A stretch of 64,000 nucleotides of DNA from the NCBI RefSeq assembly GCF_003751225.1, contig NZ_RJKE01000001.1, forward strand, positions 2,604,001 through 2,668,000. The letters are read 5' to 3'. Positions 49,735 to 58,331 of the stretch are shown here, one piece after another; the first letter of the stretch is position 1; each line of letters opens with the position of its first letter. The position numbers and the translations under genes are program-made. A model generated the notes under the pieces. That model did no database searches, had not been told where the DNA came from, and saw only the letters and a list, made by a program, of their open reading frames with translations. The stretch comes from Actinocorallia herbida. Lineage in GTDB: Bacteria > Actinomycetota > Actinomycetes > Streptosporangiales > Streptosporangiaceae.

Positions 49735-50418
49735 TCAGGAGGGGAGGGTTCGCACCAGGTAGGCCCAGGCGGCCTCCATCTGGGACGGGGCGTAGCAGCG
49801 GTCTCGTTTCGCCAGGGACTCTTCCGCGTCGGAGAACTCCGGCTCGGGCGTGGCGGCGGTGACCTGGAGCTGCATGCGGCAGGCCTTCTCCAGGAAGATC
49901 GCGGTCAGGACGGCCGTGGGGACGTCGGGGCCGACGGTGACGAGTCCGTGCCGGTGGAGCAGGATCGCGTCGCGGTCGCCGAGGGCGGAGGCCAGCTCCG
50001 CGCCGAGCGGGCGATCGCGGATGAGGTCGCCGGTACGGGTGAAGCGGGCGATGTCCGGCGGCCAGAACAGGGTGCCCTCGTGGCCGACCGGGCGGAGTTC
50101 GGCGCCGGTGGCGGCGAAGGCGACGGCGGCTTCGGCATGGCTGTGCACGACCGCGCCGACGTCGGGGCGGGCGGCCAGGATCTCGGTGTGGATCGGGTAC
50201 TCCAGGTGGACCCGGTCGCCGCCCGCGAGCAGGGCGCCGTCCCGGTCGACAAGGGTGACGCGCTCGGGGGTGATCTCCTCCATGCCGTACCCCGCCGACT
50301 TCAGCCAGACGCCTTCGCCGTCGGGGTCGCGCAGGGACAGGTGGCCCCAGATGAGGTCGGCGTTGCCGTGGGCGGCGAGGACGCGGCAGCCGAGGGCGAC
50401 CTCCTCGGCGGGGGTCAC
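49735..50418 (-). CDS. class II aldolase/adducin family protein
   Basis: A 227-residue zinc-dependent aldolase-fold protein. GNADLIWGHLSLRDPDGEGVWLKSAGYGMEEI (about 18-49) and VVHSHAEAAVAFAATG (about 87-102, two zinc His) are canonical, with a third His in LLHRHGLVTVG. In catabolic operons the family performs retro-aldol cleavage or decarboxylation of hydroxy-keto acids from ring cleavage. Its GTG overlaps the stop of the alpha/beta hydrolase (GTGA). It is the terminal gene of the 12-gene operon, well placed to release pyruvate-type fragments. Confidence 0.9.
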   Translation of the reverse strand: MTPAEEVALGCRVLAAHGNADLIWGHLSLRDPDGEGVWLKSAGYGMEEITPERVTLVDRDGALLAGGDRVHLEYPIHTEILAARPDVGAVVHSHAEAAVAFAATGAELRPVGHEGTLFWPPDIARFTRTGDLIRDRPLGAELASALGDRDAILLHRHGLVTVGPDVPTAVLTAIFLEKACRMQLQVTAATPEPEFSDAEESLAKRDRCYAPSQMEAAWAYLVRTLPS

Positions 50419-51290
50419 CGGGCGCCCTCGACGAGGAAGTCGCCGACGACGCGGTTGAACTGCTCCGGCTGCTCGAACATCGGCCAGTGGCCGGCGCCGG
50501 TGATCATGTCGAACGAGGCGTTCGGCAGGATCTGCGCGGCGCGGCGGCCCACTTCGGCGGGGGTCGTCGGGTTGCGGTCGCTCCACAGCACGAGCGTCTC
50601 GTGCCGGATCGAGGCGAGGTGCTCCTCGGTCAGCATGTGGGCGCGGTTGGCCTCGCTGGGCTGCTCGGCGACGAGCTTGGCCAGCGCCTCCTCGGCGCCG
50701 GGCAGGGTGTAGTACCGGTAGCGGCACTCCACGAGCTCGTCGGTGACGGTCGCGGGGTCGACCATCAGCCATTCGAGCCGCTCGCGGACGCTCTCGCGGG
50801 TCGGCGCCGCGGCCGCCTTCGCGGTGACGGACTTGACCTGGGCGTGCACGCGCTCGCTCTCCGCGGCCCGGCCCGCGTCCGACAGCAGCAGGCCCGCCCC
50901 GGTGACGGACACGACCTTGCCGACCCGGTCGGGGTGCTTCAGCGCGGTGTGGAGGGCGGTCCAGCCGCCGAGGGACTGACCGACGAGGTGGGCCTTCTCC
51001 GCGCCGATCGCGTCGAGGAAACCGATGAGGTGCTCGGTGAAGACGGGCGCGTGGTAGGTGACGTCGGTCGGCCGGGCCGTGAGGCCGTGGCCTAGGGCGT
51101 CGATGGCGTGGACGCGCAGGCCGCGTTCGGCGAGCGGCACGACGTTGCGCAGGAAGCCTTCGGCGTGGCCGGTGAGCCCGCCCATGAGGATGACGGCGTC
51201 GCCTTCGCCCGCCTCGATGGAGCGGGTGCGCCAACCGGCGGCGTCGCGGTAGCGGGTCTCGGCGCCGAGGGAGTCGGTCCACAGGGTCAT
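50415..51290 (-). CDS. alpha/beta hydrolase (meta-cleavage-product hydrolase-like), complete triad
   Basis: A 291-residue hydrolase. Nucleophile Ser106 in HLVGQSLGGWTALH; oxyanion region GGLTGHAEGF (about 37-46); an acid in LWSDRNPTTP; catalytic His268 in GAGHWPMFEQPEQF. The pattern fits MhpC/BphD-like C-C bond hydrolases that act on ring-fission products. The N-terminal TLWTDSLGAETRYRDAAGWR closely resembles that of the next gene upstream, showing the two are tandem paralogues. Start and stop overlap both neighbours by 4 bases, so translation is coupled. Confidence 0.9.
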   Translation of the reverse strand: MTLWTDSLGAETRYRDAAGWRTRSIEAGEGDAVILMGGLTGHAEGFLRNVVPLAERGLRVHAIDALGHGLTARPTDVTYHAPVFTEHLIGFLDAIGAEKAHLVGQSLGGWTALHTALKHPDRVGKVVSVTGAGLLLSDAGRAAESERVHAQVKSVTAKAAAAPTRESVRERLEWLMVDPATVTDELVECRYRYYTLPGAEEALAKLVAEQPSEANRAHMLTEEHLASIRHETLVLWSDRNPTTPAEVGRRAAQILPNASFDMITGAGHWPMFEQPEQFNRVVGDFLVEGAR

Positions 51291-52156
51291 GAGTGGTCGT
51301 CCTTCTTGGTGGGGGAGTCTGCGAGGAAGTCGATGAGGGAGGCGTTGACGAGATCGGGCCGCTCGTACTGCGGCCACTGCTTGGCTCCGGGCACGGTCAG
51401 CAGCCGCCCGTGGGGGACGGCGGAGACCGCCGCCTCGACGACGGCCGCGGGGGTGTGCCCGTGCTCGCCGCGCACGAAGAGGACGGGCGCGGCGACGGAG
51501 GCGAGCCGCTCCGGGGTGAGGAGCGAAGGGCCGTTGTCGGCCGCCCGGACCAGCCGGTGCACGCGCCGGGCGTCCTCCGGCCGGTACAGCGCGGTGCGCA
51601 CGTCGACGAGTTCGGCGTCGACCGTCGAGGGGTCGGCGAGCAGCCCGGCGAGCCGGGTCCGCACGGCCTCGGGCGTCGGCTCGGCGTAGGCCCGGCCGCC
51701 CCGCTCGTAGGCCGCGCGCACCGTCGGGTCGGCGAGCCGGTCGGTCTCCGCCTGGAGCCCGGCCGGTTCGATGAGGACCAGCCGCCGCACCCGGTCCGGC
51801 GCGCGCGGCGCGGCCAGCGCGGCGGCCCACCCGCCCAGCGACTGCCCGACCAGGTCGACCGAGTCCAGCCCGAGCGCGTCGAGCACCGCCAGCGCGTGGG
51901 CGGTCAGGTCCGCCACCGTGTAGGAGCCGGCCGGAGACCTGCCGGTGAGCCCGTGGCCGAGCAGGTCGAAGGCGATCGCGCGGTGCCCGGCGGCGGCGAG
52001 TGCGGGAAGGGTCCGCGCGAACGTCTCCAGGTGGCCGCCCCGCCCGTGCAGGAGGACGACCGGGTCGCCCGAGCCGAGGGCGGCGACACGGGTCGGCACT
52101 CCGGCCGCGTCGAGGTGCCGGATCTCGGCGCCGAGCAGGTCGGTCCACAGGCTCAC
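51287..52156 (-). CDS. alpha/beta hydrolase paralogue lacking the catalytic His
   Basis: A 289-residue paralogue of the downstream hydrolase: SLWTDLLGAEIRHLDAAGVP at the N-terminus, LLHGRGGHLETF oxyanion loop, and Ser106 in DLVGQSLGGWAAAL retained. Where the triad His should be, the protein reads VPGAKQWPQYERPD, with Lys259-Gln260 in place of Gly-His; the codons are clearly AAG CAG. No compensating His lies nearby. The protein may be catalytically dead, may use another base, or may form a mixed dimer with its paralogue. GTG 52156 overlaps the dienelactone hydrolase stop. Confidence 0.88.
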   Translation of the reverse strand: MSLWTDLLGAEIRHLDAAGVPTRVAALGSGDPVVLLHGRGGHLETFARTLPALAAAGHRAIAFDLLGHGLTGRSPAGSYTVADLTAHALAVLDALGLDSVDLVGQSLGGWAAALAAPRAPDRVRRLVLIEPAGLQAETDRLADPTVRAAYERGGRAYAEPTPEAVRTRLAGLLADPSTVDAELVDVRTALYRPEDARRVHRLVRAADNGPSLLTPERLASVAAPVLFVRGEHGHTPAAVVEAAVSAVPHGRLLTVPGAKQWPQYERPDLVNASLIDFLADSPTKKDDHS

Positions 52157-52908
52157 AGGTGCTCCCTCAGAAAGGCGAGGGTGCGCTCCCAGGTGAGGCG
52201 GGCGGCGGCCGCGTCGTGGTTGGGGTGCGTGTCGTCGTGGTAGGCGTGCCCTGCGCCGTCATAGACGTGGACCTCGGTCTCCTGCCCGGACAGCTTCAGC
52301 GCGTCGGTGAGACGGCCGACCTGGTCGAGCGGGATGACCTCGTCCGCGCCGCCGAAGTGCGCCTGGACGGGGCAGCGGACGGCGTCGGCGACGGTGATGC
52401 GGGAGCGGACCTGCCCGGTGGGGCTGTAGGACGGCGGCAGCTCGGGCAGTCCGTAGAGCGGCACGGCGCAGGCCAGCCGGTCGGTCCGCGTCGCCCAGGC
52501 GAGGGCGAGCCCGCCGCCGAGGCAGAACCCGACGACGGCGGCCCGGGAGGCGTCGACGTCGTCGCGTCCGGCCAGATGATCCAGGCCCGCCTCGAGGTCG
52601 GGCAGGGCCTGTTCGTCGCGGGCGGCGAGGAACGCCTTGGCGCGGCGCTCGTCGGGGGTCGCGTAATCCTGTGGGGGGCGGCCGCCGATCCTGCTGTACA
52701 GGTCGACGGTCAGGCACGCGAAGCCCTCGTCGGCGACGAGCTCGGTGACCCGACGCCGGTGCTCGGTGACGCCGAGGTTCTCGTGCGCCATGACGACGAC
52801 GGGCGGCGGGGCCTCGCCGGGGCGGCGGACGGGCACGGCGAGGTAGCCGCGGATCTCGTCGGGTCCGCTGGGGAAGGTCACCCAGCCCGCTTCGGGTGCT
52901 CTCTGCAT
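52153..52908 (-). CDS. dienelactone hydrolase family protein
   Basis: A 251-residue cysteine hydrolase. The nucleophile is Cys129 in AAVVGFCLGGGLALAWA, followed by the acid in FGGADEVIPLDQV and His in YDGAGHAYHDD. PVVVMAHENLGVTEHRRRV (about 36-54) supplies the oxyanion site. The family opens dienelactones formed from catechol cleavage, though many members act on other esters. It lies 15 bases after the IclR gene within the operon, next to ring-cleavage genes, so lactone opening in the same pathway is a reasonable role. Confidence 0.92.
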   Translation of the reverse strand: MQRAPEAGWVTFPSGPDEIRGYLAVPVRRPGEAPPPVVVMAHENLGVTEHRRRVTELVADEGFACLTVDLYSRIGGRPPQDYATPDERRAKAFLAARDEQALPDLEAGLDHLAGRDDVDASRAAVVGFCLGGGLALAWATRTDRLACAVPLYGLPELPPSYSPTGQVRSRITVADAVRCPVQAHFGGADEVIPLDQVGRLTDALKLSGQETEVHVYDGAGHAYHDDTHPNHDAAAARLTWERTLAFLREHL

Positions 52909-52923
52909 GGTGGTCTCCGAGGG

Positions 52924-53739
52924 TCAGCCCGCACGCGGCGGGGAGGGCGGGTGCGCGGCCGCGGTCCGGCCGAGCAGGTGCTTGATGTGGGTGCCGAGGG
53001 CTTCGAGCCGCCGGCGCGGCATGCGCGCGATCTGGCCGCAGACCGCGATCGCGCCGGCGGGCCTGCCGCCGACCATCACCGGGACGGCGACCCCGGCGAT
53101 GCCGGGGATGAACTCGCCGATCTCGATGGCGTAGCCGTAGCGGCGGCAGGTCTCCAGCTCGCGGTGGAGGGCTTCGGGGTCGGTGATGCTGGCCGGGGTG
53201 CGCTGCGCCAGCGGCAGCCGGGTGACGATCTCCTCGCTCTCCTCCCGCGGCAGGCCGCTGAGGATGGCGCGGCTGATGCAGCCGTTGGCCAGCATCGAGC
53301 GCCTGCCGAGCGGCGACAGCGACTCCGGGGAGTGCGGCGCCTCCCGCTTGCCCGTGATGAGCAGCGACCTGTCCCGCCAATCGATCTCGGCGACCAGGAC
53401 GGTCTCACCGGTGGAGCGGATGAGCTCCTCGGCGACGCCCTGCGTCAGGTGGGACAGGGCGGTCGTCGCCGAGACGAGGCTGCCGAGCTCCAGCAGGCGG
53501 TTGCCGAGGACGTAGGCGCCGTCGGCCTCCTGCCGGAGGAAGCCGCGCTCGACCAGGGTCACCGCGATGCGGTGGGTGCTGGTCTTCGGCACGCCCGCGG
53601 CCTCGGCCAGCTCGGTGAGCTGGAGGCGCGGGTGCGCGGCGCTGAACGCGCCGAGCACGTCCAGGGCGCGGTCGACGGAGCGTACTCCGCGGCGGCGGCC
53701 GCCTTCGTCGTCGGGAAGGGAGCGAGGAGAGTCGTTCAC
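52924..53739 (-). CDS. IclR-family regulator
   Basis: A 271-residue regulator. N-terminal winged HTH: SVDRALDVLGAFSAAHPRLQLTELAEAAGVPKTSTHRIAVTLVERGFLRQ (about 21-70). The C-terminal GAF-like effector domain contains LANGCISRAILSGLP, YGYAIEIGEFIPGIAGVAVPV and RPAGAIAVCG. IclR proteins respond to aromatic acids and similar effectors. GTG 53739 has GAGG at 5-base spacing; a longer frame lacks support. Unusually it is embedded in the middle of the operon, 7 bases after the substrate-binding lipoprotein, so it is made together with the pathway it presumably controls. Confidence 0.92.
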   Translation of the reverse strand: MNDSPRSLPDDEGGRRRGVRSVDRALDVLGAFSAAHPRLQLTELAEAAGVPKTSTHRIAVTLVERGFLRQEADGAYVLGNRLLELGSLVSATTALSHLTQGVAEELIRSTGETVLVAEIDWRDRSLLITGKREAPHSPESLSPLGRRSMLANGCISRAILSGLPREESEEIVTRLPLAQRTPASITDPEALHRELETCRRYGYAIEIGEFIPGIAGVAVPVMVGGRPAGAIAVCGQIARMPRRRLEALGTHIKHLLGRTAAAHPPSPPRAG

Positions 53740-53746
53740 GGTGGCC

Positions 53747-54727
53747 TCACGCGCAGTAGGAGGGAGCTTCGCTCGCATTCTCACTGGTCACGAGCGCGTC
53801 CGGCACGGTGGCGATCTTCTCGACGCCCTGCGTGCCGCGCAGGAGGCCGACGACGTTGTCCACGGCCATCTCGCCGACGCTCTTGGGGGTGTTGCTGACG
53901 GTGACCGCGAACTCCCCGTCCTGAACGGCCTTGACGCCCGCCTCGCTGCCCCCGTTGGTGAGGATCTTGATGTCGTCGCGTCCCGCGGCCTTGAAGGCGG
54001 CGAGCGCGCCGAACGCCATGTCCTCGTTGTGCACGAACACGTAGGTGACCTTCGGCCGTGCCTGCAGGAGGTTGTCGGCGACGTCCTGGGCCTTGGCGCG
54101 CTGCCACATGGCGGGCTGGTCGAAGACGACCTTCGCCGAGTCGCCGACGGCGCCCTTGAACGCGTCGTTCATCAGGTCGGCGGCCGCGCCGGGCGCCCCG
54201 CCGATGACGCCGACCTCGACGGGCTCTCCGCCGCTGTCCTTCGCGAGCCACTCGCCGAGTTCACGGCCGACCTTCTTGACGTCGGTGACGACCGCGCCGA
54301 GGATCTTGGTCTGGTCGACGGACGCGACCGAGGTCAGGAAGATGGGGATGCCGGCCCGGTTGGCGCGGCCGATGCCGCCTTCGAGCGAGTCGATGTTGAC
54401 CGTCTGGACGACGATGGCGTCGACCTTCTTGACGATCATGTCGTCGATGTTGGACAGCTCCTTGGCCGGGTCCATCGCGGAGTTCGACGTCAGCAGCTTC
54501 ACGCCGGAGGCGTCGGCGCGGGCCTGCATGGCGCGCTGGAGGCAGGTGTGGAACTCGATGGAGTTGCCGTTGACGAACCCGAGGGTCAGGTCCTTGCCGG
54601 CGGCGATCGGCGCGGAGGCCGTCTTCCCTTCGTCGACGGAGCAGCCGGCCAGCGCGAGGCCCGCGAGAGCGAGCGCGGTGGCGGTTCTGAAGGCGGGGAT
54701 GCGGCCTCTGCCTGGGGTGGCGGACAT
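53747..54727 (-). CDS. sugar-type ABC transporter substrate-binding lipoprotein
   Basis: A 326-residue exported binding protein of the RbsB type (Peripla_BP_4). The signal peptide ends in a lipobox, LALAGLALAGCSVDEG, so Cys28 should be lipidated. LTLGFVNGNSIEFHTCLQRAMQARADASGVKLL (about 48-80) and VDAIVVQTVNIDSLEGGIGRANRAGIPIFL match the fold. ATG 54727 with GGAAGG upstream is chosen; another ATG 24 bases earlier is possible. It delivers substrate to the adjoining permease. Its neighbours are aromatic-degradation enzymes, so the ligand is probably not a simple sugar. Confidence 0.92.
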   Translation of the reverse strand: MSATPGRGRIPAFRTATALALAGLALAGCSVDEGKTASAPIAAGKDLTLGFVNGNSIEFHTCLQRAMQARADASGVKLLTSNSAMDPAKELSNIDDMIVKKVDAIVVQTVNIDSLEGGIGRANRAGIPIFLTSVASVDQTKILGAVVTDVKKVGRELGEWLAKDSGGEPVEVGVIGGAPGAAADLMNDAFKGAVGDSAKVVFDQPAMWQRAKAQDVADNLLQARPKVTYVFVHNEDMAFGALAAFKAAGRDDIKILTNGGSEAGVKAVQDGEFAVTVSNTPKSVGEMAVDNVVGLLRGTQGVEKIATVPDALVTSENASEAPSYCA

Positions 54728-54777
54728 GGCTTTCCTTCCGAACTGATTCATGGGGGTGGGTGGTGGGGCGGCCTGCG

Positions 54778-55752
54778 TCAGCGGGGTGTGCCGCGCAGGT
54801 GGTTGATGACGGCCGCGACGAGCAGCACCGTGCCGAGCGCCACGTCCTGGAAGTGGGAGTTGATCTGGAGCAGGTTGATGGCGTTGGCGACGACGCCGAG
54901 GAGCACCACGCCCAGGGCGGTGCCGACGATGGTTCCGCTGCCGCCGTGCAGCGCGGTGCCGCCGATGACGACCGCGGCGACCACGGTGAGCTCCAGGTGC
55001 AGGCCGCCGGTGCCGGGGCTGGCGGCGCCGAGCCGGGCGACGAGCATGACCCCGCCGAGCCCGGCGAGCAGCCCGCCCAGGGTGTAGAGCAGCAGCTTGG
55101 TGCGCGCCACGGGGATCCCCGCGAGGCGGGCCGCCTGCTCGTTGCCGCCGATGGCGAAGGCGTTGCGGCCGAACGCCGTCCACCGGAGGATCAGGCCCGC
55201 GGCGACGCAGACGGCGATCGCGACGACCACGAGGGCGGGAACGGCGCCGAGGACCTCGCCGAAGCCGAGCGGCATCAGCGCGTCGCCGATGGAGATGCTC
55301 TTGCCGTCGATGATGAGCAGGGCCGCGCCGCCGAGGACCGTCGAGGTGGCGAGCGTGGCGACGAACGGGGCGACCCGCAGGTAGGTCACCACGAGCCCGT
55401 TGACCAGGCCGATCGCCGCGCCCAGCGCGAGCGCCAGCCCGGCCGCGGTCCACTCGTTCACACCCGCGACGACGAGCTGGGCGGTGACGCCGTGGGCGAC
55501 GGCCGCGATCGCACCGAGAGAGAAGTCGATGCCTCCCGCGGCCATGAGCAGGGTGAGCCCCGCCGCGAGGACGGCGACGACGGCGATCTGCTGGGAGACG
55601 TTGAGCAGGTTCGGCCCGGTGAGGAACGCCTCGCTGCGCAGCGCGGTGAAGGCCCCGACGAGCAGCAGCACGGCGAGCAGGCCGGTGTGCCGGGACACGC
55701 CCGGTGGCAGCCCGAGGCGGGGCAGGCCCTTTGAGGCGGTGAGTGCGGTCAT
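54778..55752 (-). CDS. RbsC-type ABC transporter permease
   Basis: A 324-residue membrane protein of the BPD_transp_2 family with 8-10 helices. Landmarks are AAGGIDFSLGAIAAVAHGV (about 70-88), RWTAFGRNAFAIGGNEQAARLAGIPVAR, and VIGGTALHGGSGTIVGTALGVVLLGVVANAINLL (about 264-297). It presumably works as a homodimer with the fused ATPase, whose gene overlaps it by 4 bases. It is part of the uptake system of the aromatic/ketone operon. Confidence 0.93.
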   Translation of the reverse strand: MTALTASKGLPRLGLPPGVSRHTGLLAVLLLVGAFTALRSEAFLTGPNLLNVSQQIAVVAVLAAGLTLLMAAGGIDFSLGAIAAVAHGVTAQLVVAGVNEWTAAGLALALGAAIGLVNGLVVTYLRVAPFVATLATSTVLGGAALLIIDGKSISIGDALMPLGFGEVLGAVPALVVVAIAVCVAAGLILRWTAFGRNAFAIGGNEQAARLAGIPVARTKLLLYTLGGLLAGLGGVMLVARLGAASPGTGGLHLELTVVAAVVIGGTALHGGSGTIVGTALGVVLLGVVANAINLLQINSHFQDVALGTVLLVAAVINHLRGTPR

Positions 55753-57260
55753 GGTCGTTCTCCTCCTGCGGTGAGCGTGACGAGGTCGTCCCGGCTCACC
55801 TGGTCCATGGGCAGGTCGGCGATGGTCCGGCCGCCTCGGACGACGACGACGCGGTCCGCGAGCCGGATCACCTCGTCGATGTCGGAGGAGCCGAGCAGGA
55901 CGGCGGTGCCGCGTTCGGCGAGGCCGTCGACGATGCGGTGGATGTCGGCCTTGGCGGCCACGTCGACGCCGTTGGTCGGCTCCTCCAGGAGGCAGGCGGC
56001 CGGGTCGCCGTCGAGCCACGCCGACAGCAGCACCTTCTGCTGGTTGCCTCCGGACAGGGCCGCCACCGGCGGGTCCTGCTGGATCGCGGTGACGCCGTAG
56101 CCGGCGCGGGACGCCCGCCCGCGGGCGTGCAGGTCGCGCCAGCGCACCAGCCAGGGCCGGAGCCTGCCGCGGCGGACGAGGTCGAGGTTCTCGTCGACGC
56201 CGAGCCCGGCCACGAGCCCGTAGGAGAGCCGGTCACCGGTCACGCAGCGCAGCCCCGTGCGCAGGGCCGCGGCGACGCTGCCGGACCGGACGGCCGTCCC
56301 GTGCACGGCGATGGTGCCGCCGTCGGCCCGGCGCAGCCCGCTGAGCAGTCCGAACAGCTCGGACTGGCCGTCGCCGGCCGGGCCGAGGACGGCGACGACC
56401 TCACCGGCCCGCACTTCGAGGTCGAAGGGCGCGAGCCGTCCACCGCTGAGCCCGGACAGCGTCAGCACCGGGGCGCCCGGCGTGCGGTCCTTGTCAGGTC
56501 TGCCCTGCATCGGCCGGTCGCCGACCATGGCCCGCACGAGCGCGGGCAGGTCGAGCGCGGTCCGGTCCTCGACGGCCGCGACACGTCCGTCGCGCATGAC
56601 GGTGACGCGGTCGGCGAGGGTGAGCACCTCGTCGAGGTGGTGCGAGATGTAGATGATGGCGGTGCCCCTGGCGCGCAGGGTCCGCACGAGACCGTGGATC
56701 CGCGCGGCGTCGGCGCCGCCGAGCGAGGCCGTCGGCTCGTCCAGGACGAGGACCCGGCCGCCGTGGTGGACCTCGCGGGCGATCTCGACGAGCGTCCGCT
56801 CGCCGGGCCCGAGGTCCCCCGCGAGCGCGGTCGGCGCGACGTCAAGGCCGAGGTCGGCCAGCGCGGCGGAGGCCTCTTCGCGGACCTTCCGCCACAGCAC
56901 CCTTCCCGCACGGGTGGGGAGCCTGCCGAGCAGCAGGTTCTCCGCCACGCTGAGCCCGGCGACGAGCGTGCGCTTCTGATGGACGATGCTCACGCCCGCC
57001 GCGCGGGCGCGGCGCGGGTTGAGCGGCCCCTGGCGACGCCCGTCGACGCGGATCTCGCCGTCGTCCTGGGTGAACGACCCGCAGATCAGCTCGACCAGGG
57101 TCGACTTGCCCGCGCCGTTCATGCCGACGACGGCGTGCACCTCGCCGGGCAGCAGCGTGAAGTCGACGCCCGCGAGCGCCTGCGCCCCGCCGAAGGCCTT
57201 GCGCACGCCCCGCAGTTCCAGCACGGGGGCCGGTGTTCCCTTCGCGTCGGACACGGCCAT
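55749..57260 (-). CDS. RbsA-type dual ATPase of an ABC importer
   Basis: A 503-residue protein with two ABC domains. Domain 1 has Walker A GMNGAGKST (about 46-54), a signature that reads LGPGERTLVEIAR rather than LSGG, and Walker B VLVLDEPTAS. Domain 2 has a degenerate Walker A, GPAGDGQSE, without the Lys, but a good signature LSGGNQQKV and CLLEEPTNGVDV. This asymmetry is common in RbsA-like proteins, so it should be functional. It lies 1 base after LigA and overlaps the permease, placing uptake and ring cleavage in one transcript. Confidence 0.94.
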   Translation of the reverse strand: MAVSDAKGTPAPVLELRGVRKAFGGAQALAGVDFTLLPGEVHAVVGMNGAGKSTLVELICGSFTQDDGEIRVDGRRQGPLNPRRARAAGVSIVHQKRTLVAGLSVAENLLLGRLPTRAGRVLWRKVREEASAALADLGLDVAPTALAGDLGPGERTLVEIAREVHHGGRVLVLDEPTASLGGADAARIHGLVRTLRARGTAIIYISHHLDEVLTLADRVTVMRDGRVAAVEDRTALDLPALVRAMVGDRPMQGRPDKDRTPGAPVLTLSGLSGGRLAPFDLEVRAGEVVAVLGPAGDGQSELFGLLSGLRRADGGTIAVHGTAVRSGSVAAALRTGLRCVTGDRLSYGLVAGLGVDENLDLVRRGRLRPWLVRWRDLHARGRASRAGYGVTAIQQDPPVAALSGGNQQKVLLSAWLDGDPAACLLEEPTNGVDVAAKADIHRIVDGLAERGTAVLLGSSDIDEVIRLADRVVVVRGGRTIADLPMDQVSRDDLVTLTAGGERP

Positions 57261-57261
57261 G

Positions 57262-57516
57262 TCAGCCCCCGTTCTTCGCGGCCGGGTACATGTCCTGGTG
57301 GGCGATCCCGAGGACGACCATCAGGTTGCGCAGCGCGACGGGGTTCATCCCGGCGTCGAGCAGCCAGGCCGCGTCCTTGCCGGCCACCGCGCGCCGCTCG
57401 GATTCCGTCAGCCGGTACTCGTCGAGCACGGTGCCGGGGGATTCCAGGTAGCGCCCGAGCAGGCCGGGGGTGTGCTCCAGTTCCCGGGCGAGCCGGTTCA
57501 GGCCGACGACGCTCAC
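57262..57516 (-). CDS. LigA-like (protocatechuate 4,5-dioxygenase alpha) subunit
   Basis: An 84-residue small helical protein. RYLESPGTVLDEYRLTESERRAVAGKDAAWLLDAGMNPVALRNLMVVLG (about 23-71) is the LigA fold, which caps the LigB active site and shapes substrate binding. It is shorter than the 139-residue Sphingomonas LigA. GTG 57516 overlaps the LigB stop (GTGA). It presumably pairs with the LigB-like protein encoded just upstream to make an extradiol dioxygenase of the PCA 4,5-dioxygenase superfamily; fused or split versions occur in gallate- and methylgallate-cleaving enzymes. Confidence 0.88.
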   Translation of the reverse strand: MSVVGLNRLARELEHTPGLLGRYLESPGTVLDEYRLTESERRAVAGKDAAWLLDAGMNPVALRNLMVVLGIAHQDMYPAAKNGG

Positions 57517-58331
57517 GACGCCACCTCGAAGGAGGCGATGCCGATCCCGACGGTCCAGGCCGGCATCGGCCGGTAGGCGTGCACCCGGGCCGGGCCGCCC
57601 GCCGCGCCCGCGGCGACGAGCCAGGTACGGATCTCCAGCGCGCCGTTGCCCGCCTCGTCCAGGATCGACGCGTCGTCCCAGGTGAGGACCTCGTCGGCGG
57701 CCCCCCGCTCCAGCAGGCCGAGCAGGCGGCCGTCGAACTCGGGGTTGATGTCGCCGAAGCGCGGCAGCCCGACCCAGTGCGACAGGCCCCCGGTGCCGAG
57801 CACGCCGACCCGGACGTCGCCGGGCAGCTCCCGCACGGTCGCGCGCAGCGCGGCGCCGAGGTCGAGGCAGCGGCGCAGGGTCGGCAGCGGGGCGGTGTTG
57901 CAGTTGACGAACAGGGGCACCACCCCGGCGGCGGCCGCCGCCGGGAGCTTGGCGAGCGGGACCGTGAAGCTGTGGTCCAGCGCCATCGTGTGCGAGCGGG
58001 CGAGGTCGAAGCCGCGGGAGGTGAGGCCCTCCAGGAGCGCCCCGGCGACCTCGGGCCGCCCGGCCACGGTCCCGCCCGGGTTGCCGAACTCCGCCCAGCC
58101 CTCGTGCTCCTCGGCCATGCCGAGGCAGAAGGCCGGGTAGTTCTCCAGCCCGAACGTCTCGTAGTGGTCGGTGGCCACGACGACGACGGCGTCGAGGCGG
58201 GCGGCGGCGATCTCGGCGTCGAGCCGCCGCCAGGCGTCGTGCAGCACTCCGGAGACCGCGGGGTCGGCGTCGGCGTTCTTGACGATCGCGCCGACGTGGG
58301 AGGTCGCCGCGGCGAGCGCGAGGTGGCCCAT
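57513..58331 (-). CDS. LigB-type extradiol ring-cleavage dioxygenase
   Basis: A 272-residue class III extradiol dioxygenase that cleaves a catechol-type ring using Fe(II). Iron ligands by analogy with LigB (His12, His61, Glu242) are His12 in AATSHVGAI, His56 in VATDHYETF, and Glu233 in GNGALEIRTW. The catalytic base is His185 in GTGGLSHWVGLPRFGDINPEFD, and MALDHSFTVPL lines the site. All key residues are present. ATG 58331 shares a base with the HyuB stop. With LigA it forms the ring-opening step of the operon. The native catechol is not known. Confidence 0.92.
   Translation of the reverse strand: MGHLALAAATSHVGAIVKNADADPAVSGVLHDAWRRLDAEIAAARLDAVVVVATDHYETFGLENYPAFCLGMAEEHEGWAEFGNPGGTVAGRPEVAGALLEGLTSRGFDLARSHTMALDHSFTVPLAKLPAAAAAGVVPLFVNCNTAPLPTLRRCLDLGAALRATVRELPGDVRVGVLGTGGLSHWVGLPRFGDINPEFDGRLLGLLERGAADEVLTWDDASILDEAGNGALEIRTWLVAAGAAGGPARVHAYRPMPAWTVGIGIASFEVAS

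Noticed and set aside
55749-57260. RbsA-like ATPase as a degenerate pseudogene because Walker A of domain 2 lacks Lys
   Set aside because: Asymmetric second nucleotide sites are normal in this family. The frame is intact and coupled to both neighbours.
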